A stretch of DNA of 57,276 nucleotides. It comes from Pseudomonas oleovorans subsp. oleovorans. GTDB lineage: Bacteria; Pseudomonadota; Gammaproteobacteria; Pseudomonadales; Pseudomonadaceae. The position numbers and the translations under genes were made by a program. Location: positions 1-57,276 of the forward strand of contig NZ_NIUB01000032.1 in NCBI RefSeq assembly GCF_002197815.1. The letters run 5' to 3'. This document shows, in pieces, positions 7,658 to 17,151 of this stretch. The notes below the pieces were generated by a model. It made no database searches. It was not told the origin of the DNA and worked only from the letters and a program-made list of their open reading frames with translations. The stretch's first letter is position 1. The number at the start of each line of letters is the position of its first letter.

Positions 7658-9019
7658 TCAAGCCGCGCTAGCCTTACAACTGCCGCTTGCAGGTCGACCG
7701 ATGCCGCGATAAAGAAAACCCAGCTCCGCCAGCTGATCGGCGTCATAGATGTTGCGCCCGTCGAACAGCACCGGCATGCGCATCGCACCGCGAATGCGCG
7801 GGAAGTCCGGCTGACGGAACTGCTTCCACTCCGTCACCAGCACCAGCGCATCGGCACCCTGGGCGACGGCATAGGGAGATTCGCTCAGCACCAGTTGCCC
7901 CGCCTCGACGGCCGCCGCATAGCGTGCAGCAACAGCTGCCGTGGCAGCAGGGTCGCAGGCCTGCACCTTGGCGCCAGCGGTCAGCAGTGCGTCGAGCAAC
8001 ACCAGGCTGGGCGCTTCACGCAGATCGTCAGTACCGGGCTTGAAGGCCAGACCCCAGAGCGCGACGACCCGCCCCTGCAAGTGGCCATTGAAATGCTCGC
8101 GCAAAGCCTGGAACAGCAGCGTCTTCTGCAGTGCATTGCGTGCCTCGACCGCACGCAGGATGCCCGGCTCGATGCCCTCGTGCTCCGCCGTGCGGATCAG
8201 CGCTTTCACATCCTTGGGAAAGCACGAACCGCCGTAGCCACAGCCGGCATAGATGAAGTGCGTGCCGATGCGCCGGTCGCTACCGATGCCGCGACGTACC
8301 TCCTCGATATCCACACCAAGGCGCGCGCAGATGCCCGCCATCTCGTTGATAAAGGAAATCTTGGTCGCCAGAAAGGCATTAGCCGCGTACTTGCTGAACT
8401 CGGCGGCGCGCACGCCCATGCACAACAGGCGGTCGTGATTACGCAGGAACGGCGCATACAGCCGGCGCAGCAACTCACGCCCACGCTCGTCGTCACAGCC
8501 GACGATCACCCGATCAGGGCGCATGAAATCCTCGACTGCAGAACCTTCCTTGAGAAACTCCGGATTGCTCGCCACGGTCACCCGCGCCCGCTGCTGCCGA
8601 CGCGTCAGGCCGGCGTTGATACGCTGCGCCACCCGCTCAGCGGTGCCTACCGGTACCGTGGATTTGTCCACCACCAGGCACGCATGATCGAGCCGTTCAC
8701 CCAGCTCGTCGGCAACCGCCAGCACATGGCTCAGATCGGCCGAACCGTCCTCGCCACTGGGCGTACCCACCGCAATGAAAATCACCTCGGCGCGGCGGAT
8801 GCCGGCCTTCAGCTGCGAAGTGAAACTGAGCTGCCCTGCGGCCAGCTGCGCCTTGAGCATCGTGTCCAGGCCAGGTTCATAGATCGGCACCTCACCTCGC
8901 GCAAGCATCGCGACGCGCTGCGGATCTCGCTCGACGCAGACCACCTGATTGCCCATTTCGGCAAAACAGGTGGCCGTCACCAAACCTACGTATCCCGCTC
9001 CAATCACGCATATCTGCAT
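7658..9019 (-). CDS. ugd: UDP-glucose 6-dehydrogenase
   Basis: A 453-residue NAD-dependent enzyme that oxidises UDP-glucose to UDP-glucuronate. GAGYVG at 7-12 binds NAD, DKSTVPVGT at 118-126 and NPEFLKEGSA at 152-161 are conserved, and the catalytic cysteine is Cys266 in YGGSCFPKD. The start at 9019 is preceded by AGGAGG at a good distance; a longer reading to 9280 is rejected because it adds no family sequence. It is the first gene of the ugd-galU operon. Confidence 0.94.
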   Translation of the reverse strand: MQICVIGAGYVGLVTATCFAEMGNQVVCVERDPQRVAMLARGEVPIYEPGLDTMLKAQLAAGQLSFTSQLKAGIRRAEVIFIAVGTPSGEDGSADLSHVLAVADELGERLDHACLVVDKSTVPVGTAERVAQRINAGLTRRQQRARVTVASNPEFLKEGSAVEDFMRPDRVIVGCDDERGRELLRRLYAPFLRNHDRLLCMGVRAAEFSKYAANAFLATKISFINEMAGICARLGVDIEEVRRGIGSDRRIGTHFIYAGCGYGGSCFPKDVKALIRTAEHEGIEPGILRAVEARNALQKTLLFQALREHFNGHLQGRVVALWGLAFKPGTDDLREAPSLVLLDALLTAGAKVQACDPAATAAVAARYAAAVEAGQLVLSESPYAVAQGADALVLVTEWKQFRQPDFPRIRGAMRMPVLFDGRNIYDADQLAELGFLYRGIGRPASGSCKASAA

Positions 9020-9149
9020 CGCAGCATCCTCCTGGCCGATGCGGCGATTGCAACCAATCGCGGTGGCAGCGATATGACGGAACGGCGAAGGAATGATGAC
9101 AGGCGTATAGCTGCACTCATCCAACCACCAAGGATGTGGAGTCCTTCGC

Positions 9150-9638
9150 ATGACCGATCTGGCCCAACACCTCAAGGCCACCTTCCTTTCGTTGCTTCCT
9201 GCAGATGGAGCCACAAAAGGCAATGGGGCTCTTCGCCGTGAGATAGAAGAGCAGCTTTCCAAGGACGGGCTGTCGATCACTGAGGAGCAATACTGGCAGG
9301 TTCACGCAGAGCTGATCGCCAGCGGTGTGGTTGCAACAGGCAAAGGTCGTGGTGGATCGGTACGTCTTGTGGATGCACAGCCGGACTCCTTCGGGCTGGC
9401 TACTCAGGTCGTCGAAGCCGAGGAAATCGAACTGTTCTTCTTGCCGGCCTACGCCCCGGAGTTGAACCCTGACGAGTATCTGAATTGTGATTTGAAACAT
9501 CAGGTTCGTACGGGCTTGCCGGCGCGTAATCAGGACGAACTGGAAAGGCGTGTTCGCTCGGTCATGAGACGATTGCAATTACACCCTGAAAGAATCCGTT
9601 CTTATTTCCGGCATCCACGTATCGCCTACGCAGCATGA
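9150..9638 (+). pseudogene. Chimera: restriction/methylase-like DNA-binding N-terminus fused to an IS630 transposase tail
   Basis: One continuous 162-residue frame has two unrelated parts. Residues 1 to about 90 (MTDLAQHLKATFLSLLPADG ... TGKGRGGSVRL) look like the winged-helix N-terminus found in some DNA methylase or restriction subunits; this recognition is from memory. From about residue 92, IELFFLPAYAPELNPDEYLN and HPERIRSYFRHPRIAYAA are the C-terminus of an IS630-family DDE transposase, including its final catalytic acidic region. A deletion or insertion near 9420 joined them in frame. GGAG precedes the ATG. Neither half is complete, so function is unlikely. Confidence 0.7.
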
Positions 9639-9660
9639 CTTGGTGTATTTGATTGCCGGG

Positions 9661-10153
9661 TTAATAAGAATGACCATTGCCTTCTGACTGGGCCTGCATC
9701 TTGGCTCGCTCATCCATGCGCTGGACAATTTCTTCTTCGACTGCCTTCTGCTGCTCAGGTGGCAGCGCCTCGATCTCCTCTTCGGTCATGCCTATTTCCT
9801 TGAGGATATTGTCGCGCATCTTCTCGGCCGGTCATCGCCATATAGGCCTTGAAGGCCTCCAGCGCGGCGTTACCGCCCTCGTCGCCCAGTGGCTTTTCAA
9901 CGCGCCCTGAACTGACTGATGTCTCGACCTTGCCATCCGACGCGTTCTGCAGGGCGACGCGCAAACGAGCAAAGCCCTCCTCCGTAGCCTGCCTGGCGCG
10001 GAACTCGCGTTCAGACTCGGCGTTCGCCGTGCGTGTGGTCTTCTCGACATTGCGCGCCAACTGGGACAGCTCGCCCTGCTCTTCACTCTGTTTGTTGCGA
10101 AATCCCGTCAGGGATATGCCACCGTAACTGCCAATACCTCCAATCGTGCTCAT
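9661..10153 (-). pseudogene. Conserved Pseudomonas hypothetical protein, frameshifted
   Basis: From the ATG at 10153 (AAGGAG upstream) the frame reads MSTIGGIGSYGGISLTGFRN and a charged helix to about KAYMAMT. Near 9830 the reading frame then shifts. The next frame continues sensibly as KMRDNILKEIGMTEEEIEAL, then a glutamate-rich helix and MDERAKMQAQSEGNGHSY with a TAA at 9661. The original product would be about 163 residues. I recognise the start as a conserved Pseudomonas protein without known function. The lesion is one or two bases and might be a sequencing error. Confidence 0.7.
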
Positions 10154-10275
10154 GCCGTGCTCCTTGACTGAGCTGCAATTGCCAGGCGCACTGACTCAAA
10201 GCGCATGCCAATTCATGAGGCGCGCTTAACTAATTGAAAGTATTGAATTTTATAATCAACCAGAAAGAAAGCAAG

Positions 10276-10308
10276 GCAACCCCTTGCCGTCAAGAGGCAA
10301 GGGGTTGC
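10276..10308 (-). terminator. Strong terminator after the cheV fragment
   Basis: GCAACCCCTTGCC pairs with GGCAAGGGGTTGC around a 7-base loop, giving a 13-bp perfect stem. It begins 10 bp past the stop of the leftward cheV fragment. Confidence 0.7.
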
Positions 10309-10318
10309 AGGGGCGGGC

Positions 10319-11030
10319 TCAGTGCTGCCCGCTCATTTGTCGAAAGGCATAGAGCAGTGCCTGGCTGAGATCGACCGAGGAGAACTTGGTCAGTACCGCA
10401 TTGGCACCGACCGAACGCGCCTTCTCGGTATTCATGGTGCTGTCCAGCGAGGTGTGTAGCAGCACGTAGGTGTCGGCAATATCGGGGCTGCGACGAATTT
10501 CCTGAACCAGGCTGTAGCCGTCCATCTCCGGCATCTCGATGTCCGAGACCAGCAGCTCGAATGGCATGCCGGCCTGATGGTATTCATGCAGTTGCTGCAG
10601 GGCAGCCTGGGCGCTGCGCACTGCGGTGCAGTCGAGCCCCAGTTGGCGCAGCACGTTAAGGGTCTGTTGCAGCGCAACTTGCGAGTCGTCGACCAACAGC
10701 ACGCGGCGGCCTTGTAACAAGCGCGCGTCCTGGCCATCGAGCAGTTGCCCAACTGGCGCCTCTTCCAGTGCTGGGGCGATATCGTGCAGCACCTTCTCGA
10801 TATCGAGAATCTGCACGATGGCGCCATCGATCTGAGTCACGCCAGTGATGAAGGCCCGGTTACCGGCCCCGGCAGGTGGCGGACGCACGTCGCGGGTGGA
10901 GCACTGCACGATGCGTTCGACACTTTTCACATGCAGGCCCTGACGCGAGCGACTCAGCTCGGTAACGATCAGGCAGCCGTCGTCTTCGTCAGCCGCACCG
11001 CGCTCGCCGATGGCGCGCCGCGCGGCTGAT
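10319..11030 (-). pseudogene. 5'-truncated cheV-like chemotaxis coupling gene
   Basis: The remaining part encodes the end of a CheW-like domain (CLIVTELSRSRQGLHVKSVE, then ITGVTQIDGAIVQILDIEKVL) and a complete receiver domain. The receiver has VLLVDDS, the phosphoacceptor in LLVSDIEMPEMDG, HTSLDS and VLTKFSS. The first half of the CheW domain and the start codon are missing. Beyond about 11030 the frame only runs on because the opposite strand of mexF happens to be open. The junction lies just upstream of the mexF ribosome-binding site, so one deletion removed the 5' part of this gene and the expected mexE. The right boundary given is approximate. Confidence 0.8.
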
Positions 11031-11057
11031 AACGCCTGCGCGACCTGAGGAACCCCC

Positions 11058-14000
11058 ATGAATTTCTCGCAATTCTTCATCCAGCGGCCGATCTTCGCCG
11101 CGGTGCTGTCGCTGCTGATCCTGATCGGCGGCGCCATCTCGCTGTTCCAACTGCCGATCAGTGAATACCCGGAAGTGGTGCCGCCCACCGTCGTGGTACG
11201 TGCCGATTTCCCCGGCGCCAACCCCAAGGTGATCGGCGAAACCGTTGCCTCGCCACTGGAACAGGCCATCGTCGGCGTCGAGGGCATGCTCTACATGTCG
11301 TCGCAGTCGACCATCGATGGCCGCCTGACGCTGACCGTGACCTTCGCCCTCGGTACCGACCTGGACAACGCCCATGTGCAGGTGCAGAACCGCGTCACCC
11401 GCACCATGCCGACCCTGCCCACCGAAGTGCAGCGTCTCGGCGTGACCGTGGACAAGGCCTCCCCGGACCTGACCATGGTGGTGCACCTGACCTCGCCGGA
11501 TCAGCGCTACGACATGCTTTACCTGTCCAACTACGCCGCGCTCAACGTCAGGGACGAACTGGCGCGCCTGGACGGCGTCGGCGATGTGCAACTGTTCGGT
11601 ATGGGCAACTACTCGCTGCGCGTCTGGCTCGACCCGAACAAGGTGGCCTCACGCGGGCTCACCGCCACCGACGTGGTCACCGCCATCCGCGAACAGAACC
11701 GCCAGGTCGCCGCCGGTGCCCTCGGCGCGCCGCCTTCCGATGCCGGCAACAGTTTCCAGCTGTCGATCAACGCTCAGGGCCGCCTGGTCTCCGAGGAAGA
11801 GTTCGAGAACATCGTCATCCGCGTCGGCGACAACGGCGAGATCACCCGTCTGCGCGACATCGCCCGCGTCGAGCTGGGCTCCAACCAGTACGCCCTGCGC
11901 TCGCTGCTGAACAACCAGCCGGCGGTCGCCATCCCGGTGTTCCAGCGCCCGGGCTCCAATGCCATCGAGATTTCCGACTCGGTGCGCGAGCGCATGGCCG
12001 AGTTGAAACAGAGCTTCCCGCAGGGCATGGACTACGAGATCGTCTATGACCCGACCATCTTCGTACGCGGCTCCATCGAGGCTGTGGTGCACACCCTGCT
12101 CGAAGCCATCGTGCTGGTGGTGTTGGTGGTGATCCTGTTCCTGCAGACCTGGCGCGCCTCGATCATCCCGCTGGTGGCCGTACCGGTCTCGCTGATCGGC
12201 ACCTTCGCGGTCATGCACCTGCTCGGTTTCTCGCTCAACGCTCTGTCGCTGTTCGGCCTGGTGCTGGCCATCGGTATCGTGGTGGACGACGCCATCGTCG
12301 TGGTGGAGAACGTCGAACGCAACATCGCCCTGGGCAAGTCGCCGCTCGACGCCACGCGTCAGGCCATGAAGGAAGTGACCGGCCCCATCGTCGCCACCGC
12401 CCTGGTGCTGTGCGCCGTGTTCATCCCGACCGCGTTCATCTCCGGTCTCACCGGGCAGTTCTACCAGCAGTTCGCGCTGACCATTGCCATCTCCACGGTG
12501 ATCTCGGCTCTCAACTCGCTGACCCTGTCGCCTGCGCTGTCGGCCATCCTGCTCAAGGATCACCACGCGCCGAAAGACCGCTTCTCGCGCGTGCTCGACA
12601 AACTGTTCGGCGGCTGGTTGTTCGGCCCGTTCAACCGCATGTTCGAGCGTGCCAGTAATGGGTATGTCGGCACCGTCCGCCGTGTACTGCGTGGCAGCAG
12701 CATCGCCATGCTGATCTACGGTGGCCTGCTGGTGCTCGGTTACCTGGGCTTCGCCAGCACCCCGACCGGTTTCGTGCCGCAACAGGACAAACAGTACCTG
12801 GTGGCCTTCGCCCAACTACCGGATGCCGCGACGCTGGATCGCACCGAAGCAGTGATCAAGCGCATGAGCGAAATCGCCGGCAAGCACCCGGGCGTGGAGA
12901 ACACCGTGTCCTTCCCCGGCCTGTCGATCAACGGTTTCACCAACAGCCCGAACAGCGGCATCGTCTTCACTCCGCTGAAACCGTTCGATGAGCGCACCGA
13001 TCCGTCGATGGGCGCCAATGCCATCGCCGCCGAGCTCAACGCGCAGTTTGCCGATATTCAGGATGCCTACATCGCCATCTTCCCGCCGCCGCCGGTACAG
13101 GGCCTGGGCACCATTGGTGGCTTCCGCCTGCAGATTCAGGATCGTGGCAACCTGGGTTATGACGAGCTGTACGTGCAGACTCAGAACATCCTCAACAAGG
13201 CCCGCCAGTTGCCGGAACTGAACCCGATGTCGCTGTTCACCAGCTACCAGGTCAACGTGCCGCAGGTCGATGCCGCCATCGACCGGGAAAAGGCCAAGAC
13301 CCACGGCGTGGCCATCAGCGACATCTTCGACACCCTGCAGGTGTACCTTGGCTCGCTGTATGCCAACGACTTCAACCGTTTCGGCCGCACCTACCAGGTC
13401 AACGTCCAGGCCGACCAGCAGTTCCGCCTGGAGCCGGAACAGATCGGTCAGCTCAAGGTACGCAACAACCGTGGCGAGATGGTGCCGCTGTCGACCTTCG
13501 TCAAGGTCGATGACAGCGCAGGTCCTGATCGGGTGATGCACTACAACGGCTTCCTCACCGCCGAGATCAACGGTGCCGCCGCGCCGGGTTACAGCTCGGG
13601 CCAGGCCGAAGCGGCCATCGCCAAACTGCTCAACGAGGAACTGCCGATCGGTATGACCTTCGAGTGGACGGATCTGACCTACCAGCAGATCCTCGCCGGC
13701 AATACCGCGATCTTCATCTTCCCGCTCTGCGTGCTGCTGGCGTTCCTGGTGCTGGCTGCCCAGTACGAAAGCTGGAGTCTGCCGCTGGCGGTGATCCTGA
13801 TCGTACCGACCGTTCTGCTCGCCGCTATCACCGGGGTGATCCTGTCCGGCATCGACAACAACATCTTTACCCAGATCGGCTTGATCGTACTGGTGGGCCT
13901 GGCGTGCAAGAACGCCATCTTGCTGGTGGAGTTCGCCAAGGACAAACAGGAAGAAGGCATGGATCGCGTCGCCGCCGTGCTGGAAGCCTGCCGCCTGCGT

Positions 14001-14237
14001 CTGCGCCCGATTCTGATGACTTCGATCGCCTTCATCATGGGTGTGGTGCCGCTGGTGCTGTCCACCGGTGCCGGTGCTGAGATGCGTCATGCCATGGGCG
14101 TGGCGGTGTTCTCCGGGATGATCGGCGTGACCTTCTTCGGCCTGCTGCTGACGCCGGTGTTCTATGTCCTGATCCGCGCCTTCGTCGAGAAACGCGAAGC
14201 GCGCAAAGCCGCCCGTCTGCAGGAGTCGCATGCATGA
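11058..14237 (+). CDS. mexF: MexF-type RND multidrug efflux permease
   Basis: A 1059-residue inner-membrane proton/drug antiporter of the HAE1 family, close in length to MexF (about 1062). It starts MNFSQFFIQRPIFAAVLSLL and has the usual 12 transmembrane segments in two halves. LAIGIVVDDAIVVVENVER in TM4 carries the proton-relay aspartates, and GLACKNAILLVEFAKDK in TM10 carries the lysine. GAGG lies about 8 bases before the ATG. The stop overlaps the outer-membrane gene by 4 bp. The adaptor gene that should precede it is absent; a cheV remnant stands there instead, so the pump may need an adaptor from another locus or may be unexpressed. Confidence 0.93.
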   Translation: MNFSQFFIQRPIFAAVLSLLILIGGAISLFQLPISEYPEVVPPTVVVRADFPGANPKVIGETVASPLEQAIVGVEGMLYMSSQSTIDGRLTLTVTFALGTDLDNAHVQVQNRVTRTMPTLPTEVQRLGVTVDKASPDLTMVVHLTSPDQRYDMLYLSNYAALNVRDELARLDGVGDVQLFGMGNYSLRVWLDPNKVASRGLTATDVVTAIREQNRQVAAGALGAPPSDAGNSFQLSINAQGRLVSEEEFENIVIRVGDNGEITRLRDIARVELGSNQYALRSLLNNQPAVAIPVFQRPGSNAIEISDSVRERMAELKQSFPQGMDYEIVYDPTIFVRGSIEAVVHTLLEAIVLVVLVVILFLQTWRASIIPLVAVPVSLIGTFAVMHLLGFSLNALSLFGLVLAIGIVVDDAIVVVENVERNIALGKSPLDATRQAMKEVTGPIVATALVLCAVFIPTAFISGLTGQFYQQFALTIAISTVISALNSLTLSPALSAILLKDHHAPKDRFSRVLDKLFGGWLFGPFNRMFERASNGYVGTVRRVLRGSSIAMLIYGGLLVLGYLGFASTPTGFVPQQDKQYLVAFAQLPDAATLDRTEAVIKRMSEIAGKHPGVENTVSFPGLSINGFTNSPNSGIVFTPLKPFDERTDPSMGANAIAAELNAQFADIQDAYIAIFPPPPVQGLGTIGGFRLQIQDRGNLGYDELYVQTQNILNKARQLPELNPMSLFTSYQVNVPQVDAAIDREKAKTHGVAISDIFDTLQVYLGSLYANDFNRFGRTYQVNVQADQQFRLEPEQIGQLKVRNNRGEMVPLSTFVKVDDSAGPDRVMHYNGFLTAEINGAAAPGYSSGQAEAAIAKLLNEELPIGMTFEWTDLTYQQILAGNTAIFIFPLCVLLAFLVLAAQYESWSLPLAVILIVPTVLLAAITGVILSGIDNNIFTQIGLIVLVGLACKNAILLVEFAKDKQEEGMDRVAAVLEACRLRLRPILMTSIAFIMGVVPLVLSTGAGAEMRHAMGVAVFSGMIGVTFFGLLLTPVFYVLIRAFVEKREARKAARLQESHA

Positions 14238-15622
14238 AAGCCTTTGCCCCCGCACTCCTGACCCTGGCGCTGTCTGCATGCGCTGTCGGCCCGGACTACC
14301 GAGCTCCCACCACAGAACCAGCGCGCATTGCCGCGCTGGAGGCGGCCGACTATGACCGCAGCCGTTTCGAAGCCGCCTGGTGGCAGCAGTTCGACGACCC
14401 GACGCTGAACCAGCTGGTACAGCGTTCGCTGCAGGACAACCGCGAATTGCACGTGGTCTTCAACCGCCTGCGTGCAGCGCAGGCGATCCGCGATGACGTG
14501 GCCAATGACCGTTTCCCCACCGTCACCAGCCGCGCCAGTGGCGAGTTTGGCAAGGCCCAGCAGCCGCCGACCAGCGAACAACGCATCCGTCAGGAGCGCT
14601 ACGACCTGGGCCTGGACATGGTCTGGGAAGTGGATCTGTTCGGCCGTATCCAGCATCAACTGGAAGCCAGCGAGGCACGCATCGAGCTGGTCGAAGCGGA
14701 TTATTACCAGTTACAGGTCAGCCTGATCGCCGAGCTGGTCGATGCCTACGGCACCCTGCGTGGCGCACAGCTGCGCGAAAGCATCGCCCGCGAGAACCTG
14801 AAGAACCAGCAGGACTCGCGCGCCATCACCGAGCAGTTGCGCGATGCCGGCGTCGGTAGCGAACTGGACGTGCTGCGCGCCGATGCCCGTCTCGCGGCAA
14901 CCGAAGCCAGCCTGCCGCAACTGCAGGCGCAGCAGGTGCGTGCACAGAACCGCATTGCCACGCTGCTTGGCCAGCGCCCGGAGCAGTTGCAGATCGATCT
15001 GTCGCCCAAACCGCTACCGGTGATTGCCAAGGCGTTACCCATCGGCAACCCGGGCGAACTGTTGCGCCGCCGCCCGGATATCCGGGCGGCCGAACGGCAG
15101 CTGGCAGCGGCGACCGCTGAGGTGGGTGTGGCGACGGCAGAGCTGTTCCCGCGGGTCAGCCTCTCCGGCTTTCTCGGCTTTACCGCTGGTCGTGGCTCGC
15201 AACTGGGCGCCTCAGCGGCGCGCGCCTGGGGCGTTGCGCCGAGCATCAGCTGGGCGGCCTTCGATCTGGGCAGCGTGCGGGCGCGCCTGCGCGGCGCCGA
15301 AGCCGAGGCCGATGGCGCGCTGTCGCAGTACGAACAACAGGTGTTGCTGGCTCTGGAGGAGTCTGCAAACGCCTTCAGCGACTACGCCAAACGCCAGCAG
15401 CGCCTGGTTTCCCTGGTGCGCCAGGCCGAAGCCAGCCGTGCGGCAGCCGATCAGGCCGCGATTCGCTATCGCGAAGGCACGGTGGATTTCCTCGTGCTGC
15501 TGGACGCCGAACGTGAGCGCCTGGCCGCCGAAGACGCCCAGGCAGTGGCCGAAGTTGAGCTGTACAGCGGCATCGTCGCCATCTACAAGGCGCTCGGTGG
15601 TGGCTGGCAACCGCCGGCCTGA
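14234..15622 (+). CDS. OprN-like outer-membrane efflux lipoprotein (NodT/TolC family)
   Basis: A 462-residue outer-membrane factor with a lipoprotein signal peptide ending LSAC at Cys16, followed by AVGPDYRAP. Two OEP domains are visible: one around FDDPTLNQLVQRSLQDN, the other around RRRPDIRAAERQLAAATAEVG, with coiled-coil helices typical of the TolC barrel. The tail IYKALGGGWQ is the family signature. It overlaps mexF by ATGA, so it is its translational partner and matches OprN in position. Confidence 0.9.
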   Translation: MKAFAPALLTLALSACAVGPDYRAPTTEPARIAALEAADYDRSRFEAAWWQQFDDPTLNQLVQRSLQDNRELHVVFNRLRAAQAIRDDVANDRFPTVTSRASGEFGKAQQPPTSEQRIRQERYDLGLDMVWEVDLFGRIQHQLEASEARIELVEADYYQLQVSLIAELVDAYGTLRGAQLRESIARENLKNQQDSRAITEQLRDAGVGSELDVLRADARLAATEASLPQLQAQQVRAQNRIATLLGQRPEQLQIDLSPKPLPVIAKALPIGNPGELLRRRPDIRAAERQLAAATAEVGVATAELFPRVSLSGFLGFTAGRGSQLGASAARAWGVAPSISWAAFDLGSVRARLRGAEAEADGALSQYEQQVLLALEESANAFSDYAKRQQRLVSLVRQAEASRAAADQAAIRYREGTVDFLVLLDAERERLAAEDAQAVAEVELYSGIVAIYKALGGGWQPPA

Positions 15623-15663
15623 ACCCTCTCTCCAGGGAGCGGCCCAGCTCCGCCGCCTCCTTT

Positions 15664-15699
15664 AGCCCTGGTCGCGCCTGGCGTGTCCGGGGCTTTTTT
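15664..15699 (+). terminator. Terminator after the efflux operon
   Basis: AGCCCTGG (15664-15671) pairs with CCGGGGCT (15687-15694), with one G-T wobble, and is followed by a T run. It lies 42 bp past the stop of the outer-membrane gene. Confidence 0.7.
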
Positions 15700-15720
15700 A
15701 TGCAACGCCGTAAATTCCTT

Positions 15721-17005
15721 TCACGCGCTCTGGTCGCACTCGACGCGGTTACGTCCACCTTGTTTGGCCCGGTACAGGGCTGCATCGGCCCGTTGCAGAA
15801 GCTGCTGCGGATCCCCTCCCGCAGTGGCCTGCATTGCGGCCACACCGATGCTCAGGGTGACGCGAGCGTAGGGCGAGCCGCTTCAGAGTAGCCATGGCGG
15901 CGATCAGTTTTTCGGCCCGTTGCAGCGCGCCGCCCAACTCGGTGCCCGACGCCAGGAAGACGAACTCCTCCCCTCCGTAGCGGGCAACGAAATCCGTCGA
16001 GCGCGCCAGCGTCGCCGCCAGTGTCTGCGCGATCTGACGCAAACAGGCATCGCCTGCCGGGTGCCCGTAGAGGTCGTTGTAGGCCTTGAACCAGTCTACA
16101 TCCATGATGGCCAGCGCCAGCGGCGTAGCATTGCGTTGTGCCTGTCGCCATTGTTGCGTGAGTTCGGCATCGAACTGCCGGCGGTTGCCGATATTCGTCA
16201 ATGCATCGGTCACGCTGAGATTTTCCAGGCGTTGATTGAGCCGCTGCAGTTCCTGCGTGCGTTCCTGCACACGCTGCTCCAGTTCACGCTCGGAGCGCTG
16301 CAGGGTCTCTACCAGTTGTGCCTGGGTTTGCAGCAGTTGCGCCTGGGTGCGCATTTTTTCCTGACCCATGACGTTGATGCGGTCGGCCAGGGCAAAGGCC
16401 AGCAGGAGCATCTCCAGCGATGAGCCCAACTGCAGGCCATCGACGGTGAATACGTTGGTCGGCAGCACGCCCATGGCACGCAGCGTGGTGGTGGCGCCAC
16501 CGAGTATCAGCAGGCCAAAGGCTGCAAGGAAAAAAATAGGCGCTGCGCTGACGTTTCAGCGTACAGACGAGTGCGATGGCGAATATCGCCAACGCCGTGA
16601 GCAGGTTGAACATAATGGCCATGCGCGCGACCTGCGGCAGTACCAGGGCATAGATCACGGGTGTGATCAGGTAAAGAGCAATCATCGCCAGCAACAGACG
16701 ATCCGCCCAGGGCTGCGTGTGCCGGGTCTGCAGCATCTGGCGCATGAACAGCATCAGCGCGCACAGGGCGAAGGAGGCACTGTCGACGACGTCATACTGA
16801 AACCGCTCGGCCATCTCAGGCGAGCGCAGCGCCTCCAGCGTCAGGCTTTGGCTCGTATCCTCGAACTTGCCGACCAGGATCGTCAGCGATGGTCGTGCAC
16901 GAGCTGGGCAATATCGAGCCTGCGCTCCAGCGCCCATGTATCCGGCAGGCAGACAACCGACAGCACTATCCAGATGATGAGCCGAAGAATGTAAACACGC
17001 TTCAT
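15721..17005 (-). pseudogene. Membrane-bound GGDEF diguanylate cyclase, broken
   Basis: The remains read, in order: a signal peptide from the ATG at 17005 (MKRVYILRLIIWIVLSVVCL), a truncated sensor part, several transmembrane helices of 7TMR type, a coiled coil (QERTQELQRLNQRLENLSVTD), and a GGDEF domain with intact RYGGEEF. Its C-terminus SPYARVTLSIGVAAMQ ends at a TGA at 15721-15723. There are at least three lesions: a frame change near 16890 with most of the sensor domain missing, an extra T in a 7-T run near 16530, and a frame change near 15885. It would have made cyclic di-GMP. The homopolymer lesion could be sequencing error, but the sensor loss is not. Confidence 0.8.
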
Positions 17006-17151
17006 TGAGGGCATTCTGTGAGGATCAATGGGCCTGAGCTCAGGGCTGAAAACCTCGGACGAAACCGAGGCGATGACCATGTGCCACCATCGTGCACTGT
17101 CACGCGCCCGCTTACGATCTTTATATGCGCGAACGAGTGAAGGAGCGCCCC

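Noticed and set aside
7637..9241. 534-codon frame opposite ugd
   Set aside because: It is rich in His, Arg and Gln, as is typical of reverse-complement shadows, and ugd is complete on the other strand.
11649..14279. Two long leftward frames opposite mexF
   Set aside because: They are Gly/His/Gln/Asp-rich shadows of the RND permease.
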